A DNA stretch of 64,000 nucleotides from Heterocephalus glaber (Eukaryota > Chordata > Mammalia > Rodentia > Bathyergidae): NCBI RefSeq assembly GCF_000247695.1, contig NW_004624732.1, forward strand, positions 15,058,524 through 15,122,523, written 5' to 3'. The translations under genes were made by a program, and so were the position numbers. Below the pieces are notes generated by a model. The model saw nothing but the letters and a program-made list of their open reading frames with translations. It ran no database searches and was not told the origin of the DNA. Below are positions 49,901 through 57,243 of the stretch, piece after piece; position 1 is the stretch's first letter; each line of letters begins with the position of its first letter.

Positions 49901-50580
49901 AAGTGGCTGGCAGTTCCAGCTTGGGCAGACCTGGACTGATTACATTCCCCTCTGACCCCTAAAGCAAAGCCACTAGACCCCTGGGTCCTCAGAGGTCCCC
50001 ACTGCCCTCTCCAGGTGTGTTCCAAAGGCTGGCGATAAGGAGCCACCAGTGACAAAGACTAGGTCAGTTTACAGCTATTCTTGCTGTTGGCCTCTGTGAC
50101 CTCCCCAGAATGGCACCATTAGTGACAGTGCTTACTTCCCCAGGTGGACAAGCACTGTCACAGCTGTCCAGGAAGGCATGCATCCTGTTTCTACAGATGA
50201 GAGCCAAGTGTCACATAACTTGGACACGGCCACTCACCATCCCCTCTTCAGACTGAAGTTAAGCCAGGCCCAGGTCAGAGGCTCCAAGATATGGTCAGGC
50301 CCTGGGGAAACAAGTACTGTGCAGCAAAACCACCACAAATGGGGGTGGGGGTATCCCTGCAGACCCCTGCAGTGGGCACCTCTGTCCTGTGCCACAAGAT
50401 ACCCATGACTCTGTTTCTCCCTGCCCAGCTGTCGGGAGGCCCTGCTACCTGACACGCCAGAAGCACCCAACACTGCCCATCAGCCGGCCCCGACAGCAGG
50501 TCTTGGTACTGGCAGAGCCCCGGCGGAAACCATCCACTTTCTGGCACAGCATTAGCAGACTGGCACCCTTCCGCAAATGA
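34762..50580 (+). CDS. ARHGEF4: ARHGEF4 (ASEF) Rho guanine-nucleotide exchange factor, 3' ten coding exons (overview)
   Basis: Joined coding exons: 34762-34901, 43586-43765, 44694-44870, 44954-45133, 46026-46258, 46527-46656, 48181-48312, 48884-49127, 49821-49898, 50429-50580. All introns begin GT and end AG and all phases agree, giving 547 residues from the ATG at 34764 to TGA at 50578. Domain order in this numbering: end of the APC-binding region (1-46), SH3 (about 48-106), linker (107-140), DH (about 140-325), PH (about 347-465), basic tail ending in FRK. The protein matches mammalian ARHGEF4/ASEF almost residue for residue. From family knowledge, ASEF activates Rac1 and Cdc42, is held inactive by SH3-DH contact, and is released when APC binds the N-terminal region, acting on actin, adhesion and migration. 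About 143 N-terminal residues of the 690-residue human form are not in the window. Introns at 45134-46025, 48313-48883, 49128-49820 and 49899-50428 hold no repeat or gene I can name. Confidence 0.97.
35445..35665 (+). repeat. L1 3' end
   Basis: GGGGCATAGCATGGCATTTC, TGTAATATAAGATCCAGGTG-like and CCCCACAGTGCTAAAGACC are L1 3' UTR text. Confidence 0.7.
35689..35799 (+). repeat. B1 SINE with target-site duplication
   Basis: GCTGGGCATGGTGGCACACT to GTCTCAAAAAAA, flanked by ATTATTCCT. Confidence 0.92.
36268..36437 (+). repeat. B1+ID composite SINE
   Basis: TGGGCCTGGTGGTACACACC, A-rich linker, GAGCTGGGGATGTAGCTCAG and GTTCAATCCCTAG. Confidence 0.85.
36555..36634 (-). repeat. ID SINE
   Basis: GTGGTGCTGGGGACTGAACC to CATTGAGCTGCACTCTCAGC. 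Confidence 0.85.
40825..40995 (+). CDS. SMIM39: Single-pass membrane microprotein nested in an ARHGEF4 intron, probably SMIM39
   Basis: A 56-codon frame opens at an ATG in a strong context (G at -3, G at +4) inside a CpG island and stops at TGA 40993-40995. Residues 1-32 are proline- and arginine-rich ([10 protein letters not shown]...). Residues 33-54 are an unbroken hydrophobic segment ([20 protein letters not shown]), and the protein ends LAFR. The positive N terminus and short basic tail suggest one membrane span; orientation cannot be told. I recall human SMIM39 mapping to this chromosomal neighbourhood (2q21.1 near ARHGEF4), but I am matching on location and type, not on a remembered sequence, so the symbol is provisional. 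A splice donor GTGAGT at 41032, 36 bases after the stop, shows the exon may continue into a spliced transcript. Function is unknown to me. Confidence 0.62.
   Translation: MARVPPPRRGPTTPGSALRAVLRCNLPPGAQRVVVSLVLVLLVLINVVLIFLLAFR
41032..41037 (+). other. candidate splice donor after the microprotein ORF
   Basis: GTGAGT preceded by CTGG forms a near-consensus 5' splice site, 36 bases beyond the TGA at 40995. The next known acceptor on this strand is the SH3 exon of ARHGEF4 at 43586. Confidence 0.5.
43586..43765 (+). CDS. ARHGEF4: ARHGEF4 coding exon, SH3 domain
   Basis: Acceptor AG 43584-43585, donor GTATGG at 43766; exactly 60 codons, phase 0 at both ends. The exon encodes nearly the whole SH3 domain: ALWDH (variant of the ALYDY motif), DELGF-like acidic RT loop (DDQELGF), the WWW tryptophan cluster and WFPANFV at the end. 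A phase-0 cassette containing a full domain could in principle be skipped without a frameshift. In ASEF this SH3 packs against the DH domain to inhibit it. Confidence 0.96.
44694..44870 (+). CDS. ARHGEF4: ARHGEF4 coding exon, SH3-DH linker and start of DH
   Basis: Acceptor AG 44692-44693, donor GTGAGG at 44871; 59 codons, phase 0. It begins LRVNQDEP, carries an acidic linker ([10 protein letters not shown]), and enters the DH domain with the conserved [15 protein letters not shown] helix (CR1), which contacts the GTPase switch regions in DH-family exchange factors. Confidence 0.95.
44954..45133 (+). CDS. ARHGEF4: ARHGEF4 coding exon, DH domain
   Basis: Acceptor AG 44952-44953, donor GTGAGC at 45134; 60 codons, phase 0. 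It reads [13 protein letters not shown] through GACFLEH and includes the FGNIEDIY segment conserved in Dbl-family DH domains. The preceding intron is only 83 bases. Confidence 0.95.
46026..46258 (+). CDS. ARHGEF4: ARHGEF4 coding exon, DH domain core (CR3)
   Basis: Acceptor AG 46024-46025, donor GTATGA at 46259; 77 codons plus two bases of an arginine codon. It contains [15 protein letters not shown] and the DH signature [22 protein letters not shown]. It then reads PPQHR where I recall THPQHR in human, so one residue appears substituted beside the exon border. Confidence 0.95.
46527..46656 (+). CDS. ARHGEF4: ARHGEF4 coding exon, end of DH domain and DH-PH linker
   Basis: Acceptor AG 46525-46526, donor GTGAGG at 46657; one base completing arginine plus 43 codons. 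It encodes [17 protein letters not shown], a basic NERKRRLE stretch, and the WQSSIEDWE linker that leads into PH. Confidence 0.95.
46657..48180 (+). other. ARHGEF4 intron between DH and PH exons
   Basis: About 1.5 kb with one ID SINE at 47608-47691 and otherwise unremarkable sequence. Confidence 0.8.
47608..47691 (+). repeat. ID SINE with target-site duplication in an ARHGEF4 intron
   Basis: GGCCCAGGGATTTAGCTCAA to GATACCAAAAAAAA, flanked by AAAAGATCATGCGAG / AAAAGATCATGTGAG. Confidence 0.9.
48181..48312 (+). CDS. ARHGEF4: ARHGEF4 coding exon, first part of PH domain
   Basis: Acceptor AG 48179-48180, donor GTACCA at 48313; 44 codons, phase 0. It begins [17 protein letters not shown] and ends [12 protein letters not shown], the beta strands of the PH domain that follows the DH unit. 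Confidence 0.95.
48884..49127 (+). CDS. ARHGEF4: ARHGEF4 coding exon, second part of PH domain
   Basis: Acceptor AG 48882-48883; 81 codons plus one base. It runs [18 protein letters not shown] to [12 protein letters not shown] and includes the closing PH helix ([13 protein letters not shown]). The donor at 49128 is GTGCGA, weaker than the gene's other donors; failure to use it extends the frame only to a TAG at 49141-49143. Confidence 0.95.
49821..49898 (+). CDS. ARHGEF4: ARHGEF4 coding exon, C-terminal region
   Basis: Acceptor AG 49819-49820, donor GTAAGT at 49899. This 78-base exon encodes [19 protein letters not shown] and TGKPK, a charged helix after PH. Its phases (2 bases in, 1 base out) match its neighbours. 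Confidence 0.94.
50429..50580 (+). CDS. ARHGEF4: ARHGEF4 terminal coding exon
   Basis: Acceptor AG 50427-50428; two bases complete an alanine codon, then 49 codons and TGA at 50578-50580. It encodes [14 protein letters not shown], then [20 protein letters not shown], the basic C terminus characteristic of ASEF. Confidence 0.96.
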
Positions 50581-52223
50581 GCCAGCACTCACTTGACAGC
50601 ACTTTGTGGACCTCTTCACCCTCAGCCCCCAGCTTTGCCTCCCCGAGGCCCACACCTGGCCCTTCTCTGCCTGTTTTGCAAACTGGGAGTGAACAGGGCT
50701 AAGCAAAGGAGTTGTTTGGTGTCCCCAGGCAGTGCCAGGTCTGTTCCCCTCTTGGATTTCATCCTTGCTGGTGCAGTGATGAGGCAGTGAAGAGACCAGG
50801 TGGAAGAGAGAGGCAGGGCTCCTGAACGCACAACCTGCACCTCCTGCAGCCTGCCCACCACCCATCCCGCTCTGCTTGCACTCTGAAGCTGGGGAACCAT
50901 AGCTCAGACCGTCATACAGGCTGCCCTGCAGAAGGCGCTGGCCACTCCGGACTCTTCAGAAATCTAATCATCCCTAAGCCTATCTCTGGGCAGGAGAGGC
51001 TTACCCTATGGCCACCAGCCTCCTGCAACCCAGATTGTGTGTCCCTCTGCTCTCCAGTTCTTTCAGACCCCTAACCCAGTGGACAGGGCCAGGCCACTTG
51101 CAACCTCAGAAGGCAGGAATCAGGAATTCTCTGCCCCAAATGTCTGGCCCAGAGCTGCCCTTCTGCCTCCCAGCCCCTCTAGACGCTGCTGGCTGCTGGA
51201 TACCTCTTTACATGTAATGTTGGGTGTGTGTTGTGAGAACAAAACCAAACAGTTAGCCACATAAGGATATTCATGTGACCACTTCACCTATAGCTGTGAG
51301 GTGGCTGCAGAATCAGTCTGTTTTGTTTGGATGTTGTTGTATTGTTTTTCTAAACACAGAAAAATAACTTTTGTTAGTGACACAGAAAGCCTTACCCTAG
51401 TGAGCATGAGAAGCCCTAAGAACTGAATTCTGTGGCCCAGGACCCAGGACTGACGCACCCAGCCCAAGTAGCAGTCTTACAGTGGGATGCCCACATCCTC
51501 GTGTTGGCATGGCACCCACAGGACTCAGCAGCACTCTTGCACTATGCCTTCTCCAAGCCAGTAACCACGTTAACTTCATAAAGAAACTTGGGAACAGTAA
51601 CCTGATTGCCAGCCCTTGTTCTCTGTTGGTGTGTGTGTGCATTTTCTTCCACGTACATACCCATCTTTGCTTGCCTGCTATGCAGCATGTCCCCTAGCCT
51701 TTACTAAGGGGAGGACTGAGCCTAGAAGCAAGGGAGTGAAGAGGACTGCAGCCCCTAGAGCTGGCCAAGAGTGGGGCACAGCTTACACCCTTCCTCCCTG
51801 CCCTGGTCCCTACAGCCTAGAGACTGCCTCCCTTCCTCATTGCTCCCAGTTTTTTTGCTGGAACTGCCGAATGTAAATTTTGTTTTTCTGGGCCTCAACA
51901 TCCTCCCTGCTGAATGGGAAGAGTCTTTCCCAGGAAGACCCCAGCCACAAAAGCCAGGAGAGAAGCCTGAGGCTGCTTCCCTCTGTGTTCCCATGGACAA
52001 ACGGCCCCCAACCCCCATACATAAACCCCACTGCTTCCACAGCACCCCCTAACATAGCCAAGGTCCTTGGGGCTGAATACCATAACAGCTTGTTCCCCCA
52101 AACCCCTGGCAATCTCCTAATTTGCAAGAAGCTACAGTACCTCCCAATCAAACCAAATTATATCTGGACAAAACCCACATGGAAAAAAATCATGAAAAAC
52201 ACAATATGCAACACAAGTCAACC

Positions 52224-52229
52224 TTTATT
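52224..52229 (-). terminator. candidate poly(A) signal for FAM168B
   Basis: TTTATT on the plus strand reads AATAAA on the minus strand, about 4.9 kb after the FAM168B stop codon. The UTR would end some 10-30 bases further left. Confidence 0.6.
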
Positions 52230-52264
52230 GAAAACTGCAGTATTAATACATAACAATTTGTTAC

Positions 52265-52270
52265 AATAAA
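52265..52270 (+). terminator. candidate poly(A) signal for ARHGEF4
   Basis: Canonical AATAAA on the plus strand 1.7 kb downstream of the ARHGEF4 stop codon. It lies only 35 bases from the minus-strand signal of FAM168B. Use is inferred from position only. Confidence 0.4.
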
Positions 52271-54640
52271 CGTGCCTTTAAGAATTTTAAATCTGAGCTC
52301 ATCTACTCATCAGATTGCATAAAAAATTAAAATAGTATGAATTTACACCTAATTGAACTGGCTCAGAATGGATGGTCCATTCCTTTATATTGACATGTAA
52401 GTTCAATGCAGAGGTGAGGGATGCCTTTAACACTGGAAGACAATGCCGACTTAAGCTTTAAAAAAGTACCAAGAGAACAGTGTAAAAAACAGTATTTAAA
52501 AATCATTAAAAAAAAAAAAGGACCCATTTTCTATCCGGCCACAGCCCATGCAGTTCCTTGGGGCCTTTCCTCCAAGCTGCCATCACCACAACCCGCCAGG
52601 AGCACAGTCTCTGATCTGGCCCACTCATCTGTTACTGCCCACCAGCCTGCATGAGGGCCCATGCTACACCCTGCCCAGGGAGCTGCCTGCTGTGCTGATC
52701 TGGGACAGCCCACCCTCCTGAAGTGCGTCAGAGCTCCCTGGATAGATATGCTCCTCTGTCTCATCATCCCAAATGACTAAACTGTTAGTCCTATGGACTA
52801 AAGCAAGGTTATCCCACAGGTTTTCCATTCTTCAAATGAACTCAGTCAGGAAGAGAGACAACCCTTAAAACATGCAAGATCAACTTCCCAGTTTATACCA
52901 AGACCATGCCACCCACCACCTCCAGTCCGCTCAGAAGTCTGACAGCCTTCGAGAAGCTCAGGCGGAACAGTAAGCAGCTGAAATATACACACAGACCTGG
53001 GAGGTATGCCCTCCCTAAGCCAACCACATTCCTACCAGACCCCCTTAGAAAGCACCAGAGAGAAGGACCAGTGGCTGCCCCACCTGCTGCTGCACCCAGG
53101 GGAGGTGCTGTGCTGCCCAGGCAGTGCCAGGCGAACTACAATTGGAGCAGCCAACTGTCAGCTGCCAGATGAGAGAAGGTGGCCCAATTGGTCACAGTAA
53201 TACTGTATCTAAATGTTCAAAAAAAGACAGGTGAAGTCTGGATTTCCTTTGCAAAGTAGCCCAACATTTATACAACTGGGTCATGAAAGCCCATGAAAAG
53301 GACAAAGCTGCTGGATGTCAGTGCATTCCAAACTGCCTAAGAATGTATGTCCTTTCATTGACATGTCTTCCAAGAAAACTTGCAAATTGCTTCCTAGTCG
53401 CCTGTCACAGCAGGATGACACCATCAGATGGAGCAATGCACCGGGTACCTAGACAGCAGCCTGAAGCCCAACCCAGGTCCCTGCCACCTAAAAACACATT
53501 TGCATAGCACTCAGGAAAGGATTTCACAGAATAGCAACTGGTAGGCCATAACCATACCAACAAGAACATTCTTGGAAGGTGGTCCAAAACATACATAAAA
53601 AGTTCTGGAAGCACTTGCAAGCGTCTTAACATGACTGGCCCTGGCCCTGAGGGTGCCCTCACTTCTGAGTCAGGGAGCACAAAATGGGCTGGCTTTACAA
53701 CACTCACTCAGCCTCCAACCAGCTCCAAACTACATTTCTATGAGCTGAGAGCAGCAGCAGCTACACAGCTGAAGAAGACAACTCCCAAGCCTCAGGGGAG
53801 AAGGTAGAGAATAAAAAAGTTTTAAATATCCATAATGATGCCCACATCTACAAGAACGAGGTCTTTTGCTTGTCTGTCTCAACTTCTCAAAGAACAATTA
53901 ATTCAACTGAAGATCTCTCAAATCAGAAATGTCACACCTATAAAAAACAAAAGTCCTTGGAATGTTCCACAATATACTTAGGATACCAAACTATGCAGCT
54001 CTGTAACAGATTACTGACCCAAGTATTATTTCTTTAATTAGTTTTACTAGAACAGAATGCAACCTATGACAGTTTTATTACCATTAGTAAGACTAGATTC
54101 TTACCTGGTAGGTATTATCTACATTTCATAGATCTGATACCTGATGCCCTGATAGTTTCAAAACTGGAAAGATTTCCACAATACAGAAGTATCTGATAGT
54201 CTCTCAATTCAACCTTAAAAAAGGGAAAAAATTTAATTATCGGGAAGAAAAGTGTTCATATAGCTGATATAAATGGAGGTCAAGAGATGCAAAACTTCCT
54301 CCAACTCAGCACTTTTGAGAACACTCACCCTGTGTGTGCCAGTCTCACGTGGGCCTGGAGACAGCCCATGTAACCTCTTAGAACTTCCTCCTGATTGCAA
54401 ATGATACTACCCCTCATGGGTATGCTTCTATTTTTGTGTGGGGCTTTTAGAAAAGCATACAATAAAATCATGTTCTCCTTGAATATTATCACTTAACTGG
54501 GAAAATGCCTTCTCCACCAGTTAGTTGAGTCCCTGGGACCCTTGGAACCTTCCAATATTGCAAACCATCCACTACCCAGATGGAATTACCAACATAGACT
54601 TGCAGAAATGAACACAACAGTGTGCCTAGGGGAAATGACA

Positions 54641-54641
<1 letters not shown>

Positions 54642-54682
<41 letters not shown>
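54642..54682. repeat. (CA)n microsatellite in the FAM168B 3' UTR
   Basis: About 20 CA units on the plus strand, read as GU repeats in the FAM168B transcript. GU tracts are known binding sites for CELF and TDP-43 RNA-binding proteins; use here is not shown. Confidence 0.95.
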
Positions 54683-54684
<2 letters not shown>

Positions 54685-56572
54685 GTTAAGTGCTCAGGAA
54701 GCAATTTACTTATCAGTAAACATTCTATTTTAATGGACACTAGGAATAAGGAATCTTTTGTTTACAATGAGCCATGCAAAAGTATTCTCAAACTTATAAA
54801 ATGTGAAAAAAGAAAATTATGACAAGTATTTCTTATAAAAAATAAGATTACTAAAGGCTCAGAGGTCAGGTGTTCCACCTGCCAGCCAGGCTGACTGCTA
54901 ATGGAGCAAACTCCACCCCAGCGCCAGGGCCCTAACTGAGCTGCCAGAGACAAAAGCAGCACAGAATCCCCTCCCAACTGAAGACCACAGCACTTCAATA
55001 ATGGAGTGGGAAAAAAGATGCACCCCACCCCACCCGACAGACCCCTGAAAAGGAACAAGTCTTTCTGCCTCTAACCCTCTGACCCTCACTGAGAACAGAA
55101 AGCCATTCCTGTCACTCAAAGTCAGCTTATTAGGAAAAACAAAACAAAAAACACCTCTTGATTTCTTATGTACAATGTTCAGATTTTAAACTCAAAATCT
55201 CTTCCATAATAGATACCAGTGGGCGGGCAAATGCATTCCACTGCTACCAGGCCCTTTGTGCTGTCGGCACATGGTTGGCACTGAGTGCCTTCAGCTGCAA
55301 GGAGAGGTGGTAGAAGACGCTCAAACCCCAGACTCAGTCAGCCCTGAGCGCCCTAACAGCTAGGAGTCCCCGAGCCAGACAAGAGGCAAGTTATCATCAC
55401 ATGGACAACCCAGGACAAGCTACATATTTCATTTTTACATCTGCAGACCAACTCATGACCATGCCTCTCAATTCACGTGAGACATTTAAAAGTTTTGTTC
55501 CCTTTTAAGCATTCGTAAGTATACAACATTCTCCACAACACACAGATGAAATTTTTGCCCTTCTTTATGAGAGAAACAGCAATACCTAAGTGTTTTTAAC
55601 TGACTCAAACATTTCTCAGGGAAAAGAAAATATGGAATGACTTTCTAAGCTAAAGGAGAGGACAATGCCTGCTCCAAATGGGGCTGTTTCTCTTTCACAT
55701 ACCTTCCATTCCAGGAAAATAATCTAGTTCTACACAGGATTTTTCTAATAAAGATATATAAAAAAATCCTTCTTTGTAAGAGATGTACAATGAAAATTTA
55801 GATGACAGAGAAAATTGCTTTGTTGATATGCAGACCACCCTCACCCCTAAGTGTCCTGGCCACATGGCTCTAATGTTTCATGATGATCTTTAAGCATGTC
55901 CCTGTTCCCCTGACCCCTCCAAGGATGAACAGAAAGAAGGGGACACCCCATGACTGGCTGCTCCTGAGCTACTGTAGCCTCCCTACTCTCTCCCTGTCCC
56001 TGTAGCTCCCTCTTGGTGCAGTCAGTGTCAAAGACACAGGCCACTGAAAACTAAAAGTCCAAGTCCCTAACTGGCTACCCACATCAACCCCAAAAGGCTG
56101 AAGAATCATCTAAGGTAGTTCAGATGCTCTATGAATTCACTTTAACACTCATTAACATTAAGACTGCATACATTACAACAGTGCATTAGTGATACAAGTT
56201 GTAAAATACATTTCCATTCCTTTGGGTTTTGCATATGATGGTTTTGCATCAGTCACTGCAGGTAGATTGAGCAAGCTTGGTTTTTGTGTTTTTTAACATG
56301 CATTCAACTAGATATGATTCAGAATAGATTAATACTCCCTTCTTATCATTACAGTTAGCTAAAAAATTGCCAAGCAGACCACAAAACAAGATTTATGACC
56401 AACCCACAGAGTTAGTTGGAGACTAATGGCGCTGGGACCTGCTGGGCCGGAACGTAGTTGTGTTTAGCTAAGTGTTGAGAGCATTAAGAAGAAAGTCTTG
56501 GTTGGAGGCACAAGGCCTGCAGCACCAGCTGTGGAACCTCAATGATGTGACTGCACAGCTCCATCCTCAAAC

Positions 56573-57113
56573 CTGGAGAAGAACAGACACAAAGTCACAT
56601 GGAGCATTTCTGGGATGCTGCTCAGAAAATGCCACAGTGAAGTCCAGGGATGCCAGAGGGCCACCATAGGCAAAGCAGGTGAATCTGGTACCCACCCACT
56701 ACACAGGGACCAGACTTTCCCTCTTTTCCGCAGGTGGGAGGGGGGACACAAGCACACTCCAGGTGAGGATCAAGGTGCACAGTATAAGAAGTAAACACAC
56801 CAGCCAGGCGTGGTGGCACACGCCTGTGATCGCATCACCCTGGAGACTGAGGCAGGAGAAGTGCTGTGAGTTTGAGGCCAGTATGAGCTACAAGTAAGTT
56901 CAAACCAGTCTGAACTACATAGTGAGACCTTGTCTTTAAACAAACACTCATAGTTTCCTTCTACTTTGTGAAGTCCCAATAAAAACAAAAGCATAAAACA
57001 CTACATTGCTCTTAGCAATGGGTACATTTTTCTTATTGGTGCTTATAGGTTTGCCATTCTCCTCTGAGAAACACACTTTCACCAGGGACCCATCAGCTTT
57101 CATGGCTACTTAC
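56573..57113 (-). other. inferred 3' UTR intron of FAM168B
   Basis: 541 bases bounded on the minus strand by GTAAGT and by a pyrimidine-rich TTCTTCTCCAG acceptor. It contains a B1-like SINE, which fits an intron better than a mature UTR. Confidence 0.7.
56802..56945 (+). repeat. B1 SINE
   Basis: AGCCAGGCGTGGTGGCACAC, GAGGCAGGAGAAGTGCTGTG, ending GACCTTGTCTTTAAACAAAC; it lies inside the inferred 3' UTR intron of FAM168B. Confidence 0.88.
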
Positions 57114-57130
57114 ATTTGTCTGCAGGGTGA
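57114..57130 (-). other. FAM168B: FAM168B 3' UTR, first part, with donor
   Basis: Seventeen bases follow the stop codon and then a consensus donor GTAAGT (minus strand, starting at 57113) appears. This implies that the 3' UTR is interrupted by an intron. Confidence 0.75.
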
Positions 57131-57243
57131 TCACCACTGAGGGGGCACATAGCTGTAAGTGGGTGTTCCTGGAGCCCGGTATGTGGGCACAGTGACTGGG
57201 TGAGGGGCGACGGGAGTTGGCGAGTGAGCTGTCAACAGGGTAC
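57131..57243 (-). CDS. FAM168B: FAM168B last coding exon segment
   Basis: Acceptor AG 57245-57244 on the minus strand. Two bases complete glycine, then 36 codons [15 protein letters not shown] to SYVPPQW and TGA at 57133-57131. The exon continues 17 bases past the stop to 57114. Confidence 0.96.

Larger units (their letters stand above)
50581..52285 (+). other. ARHGEF4: ARHGEF4 3' UTR (end uncertain)
   Basis: Sequence after the stop codon, free of recognisable SINEs. The only canonical AATAAA I found on the plus strand is at 52265-52270. An earlier variant CATAAA is at 51577-51582. The cleavage site is therefore unresolved, either near 51.6 kb or near 52.29 kb. Confidence 0.5.
52205..56572 (-). 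other. FAM168B: FAM168B long terminal 3' UTR exon
   Basis: About 4.4 kb of AT-rich sequence without any SINE or LTR I could recognise, following a good acceptor (AG 56574-56573). It ends just past a minus-strand AATAAA at 52229-52224. Another AATAAA at 54079-54074 could give a shorter form. A long (GU)n tract lies at 54682-54642. Freedom from SINEs over more than 4 kb, against a dense background, fits a constrained UTR. Confidence 0.7.
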
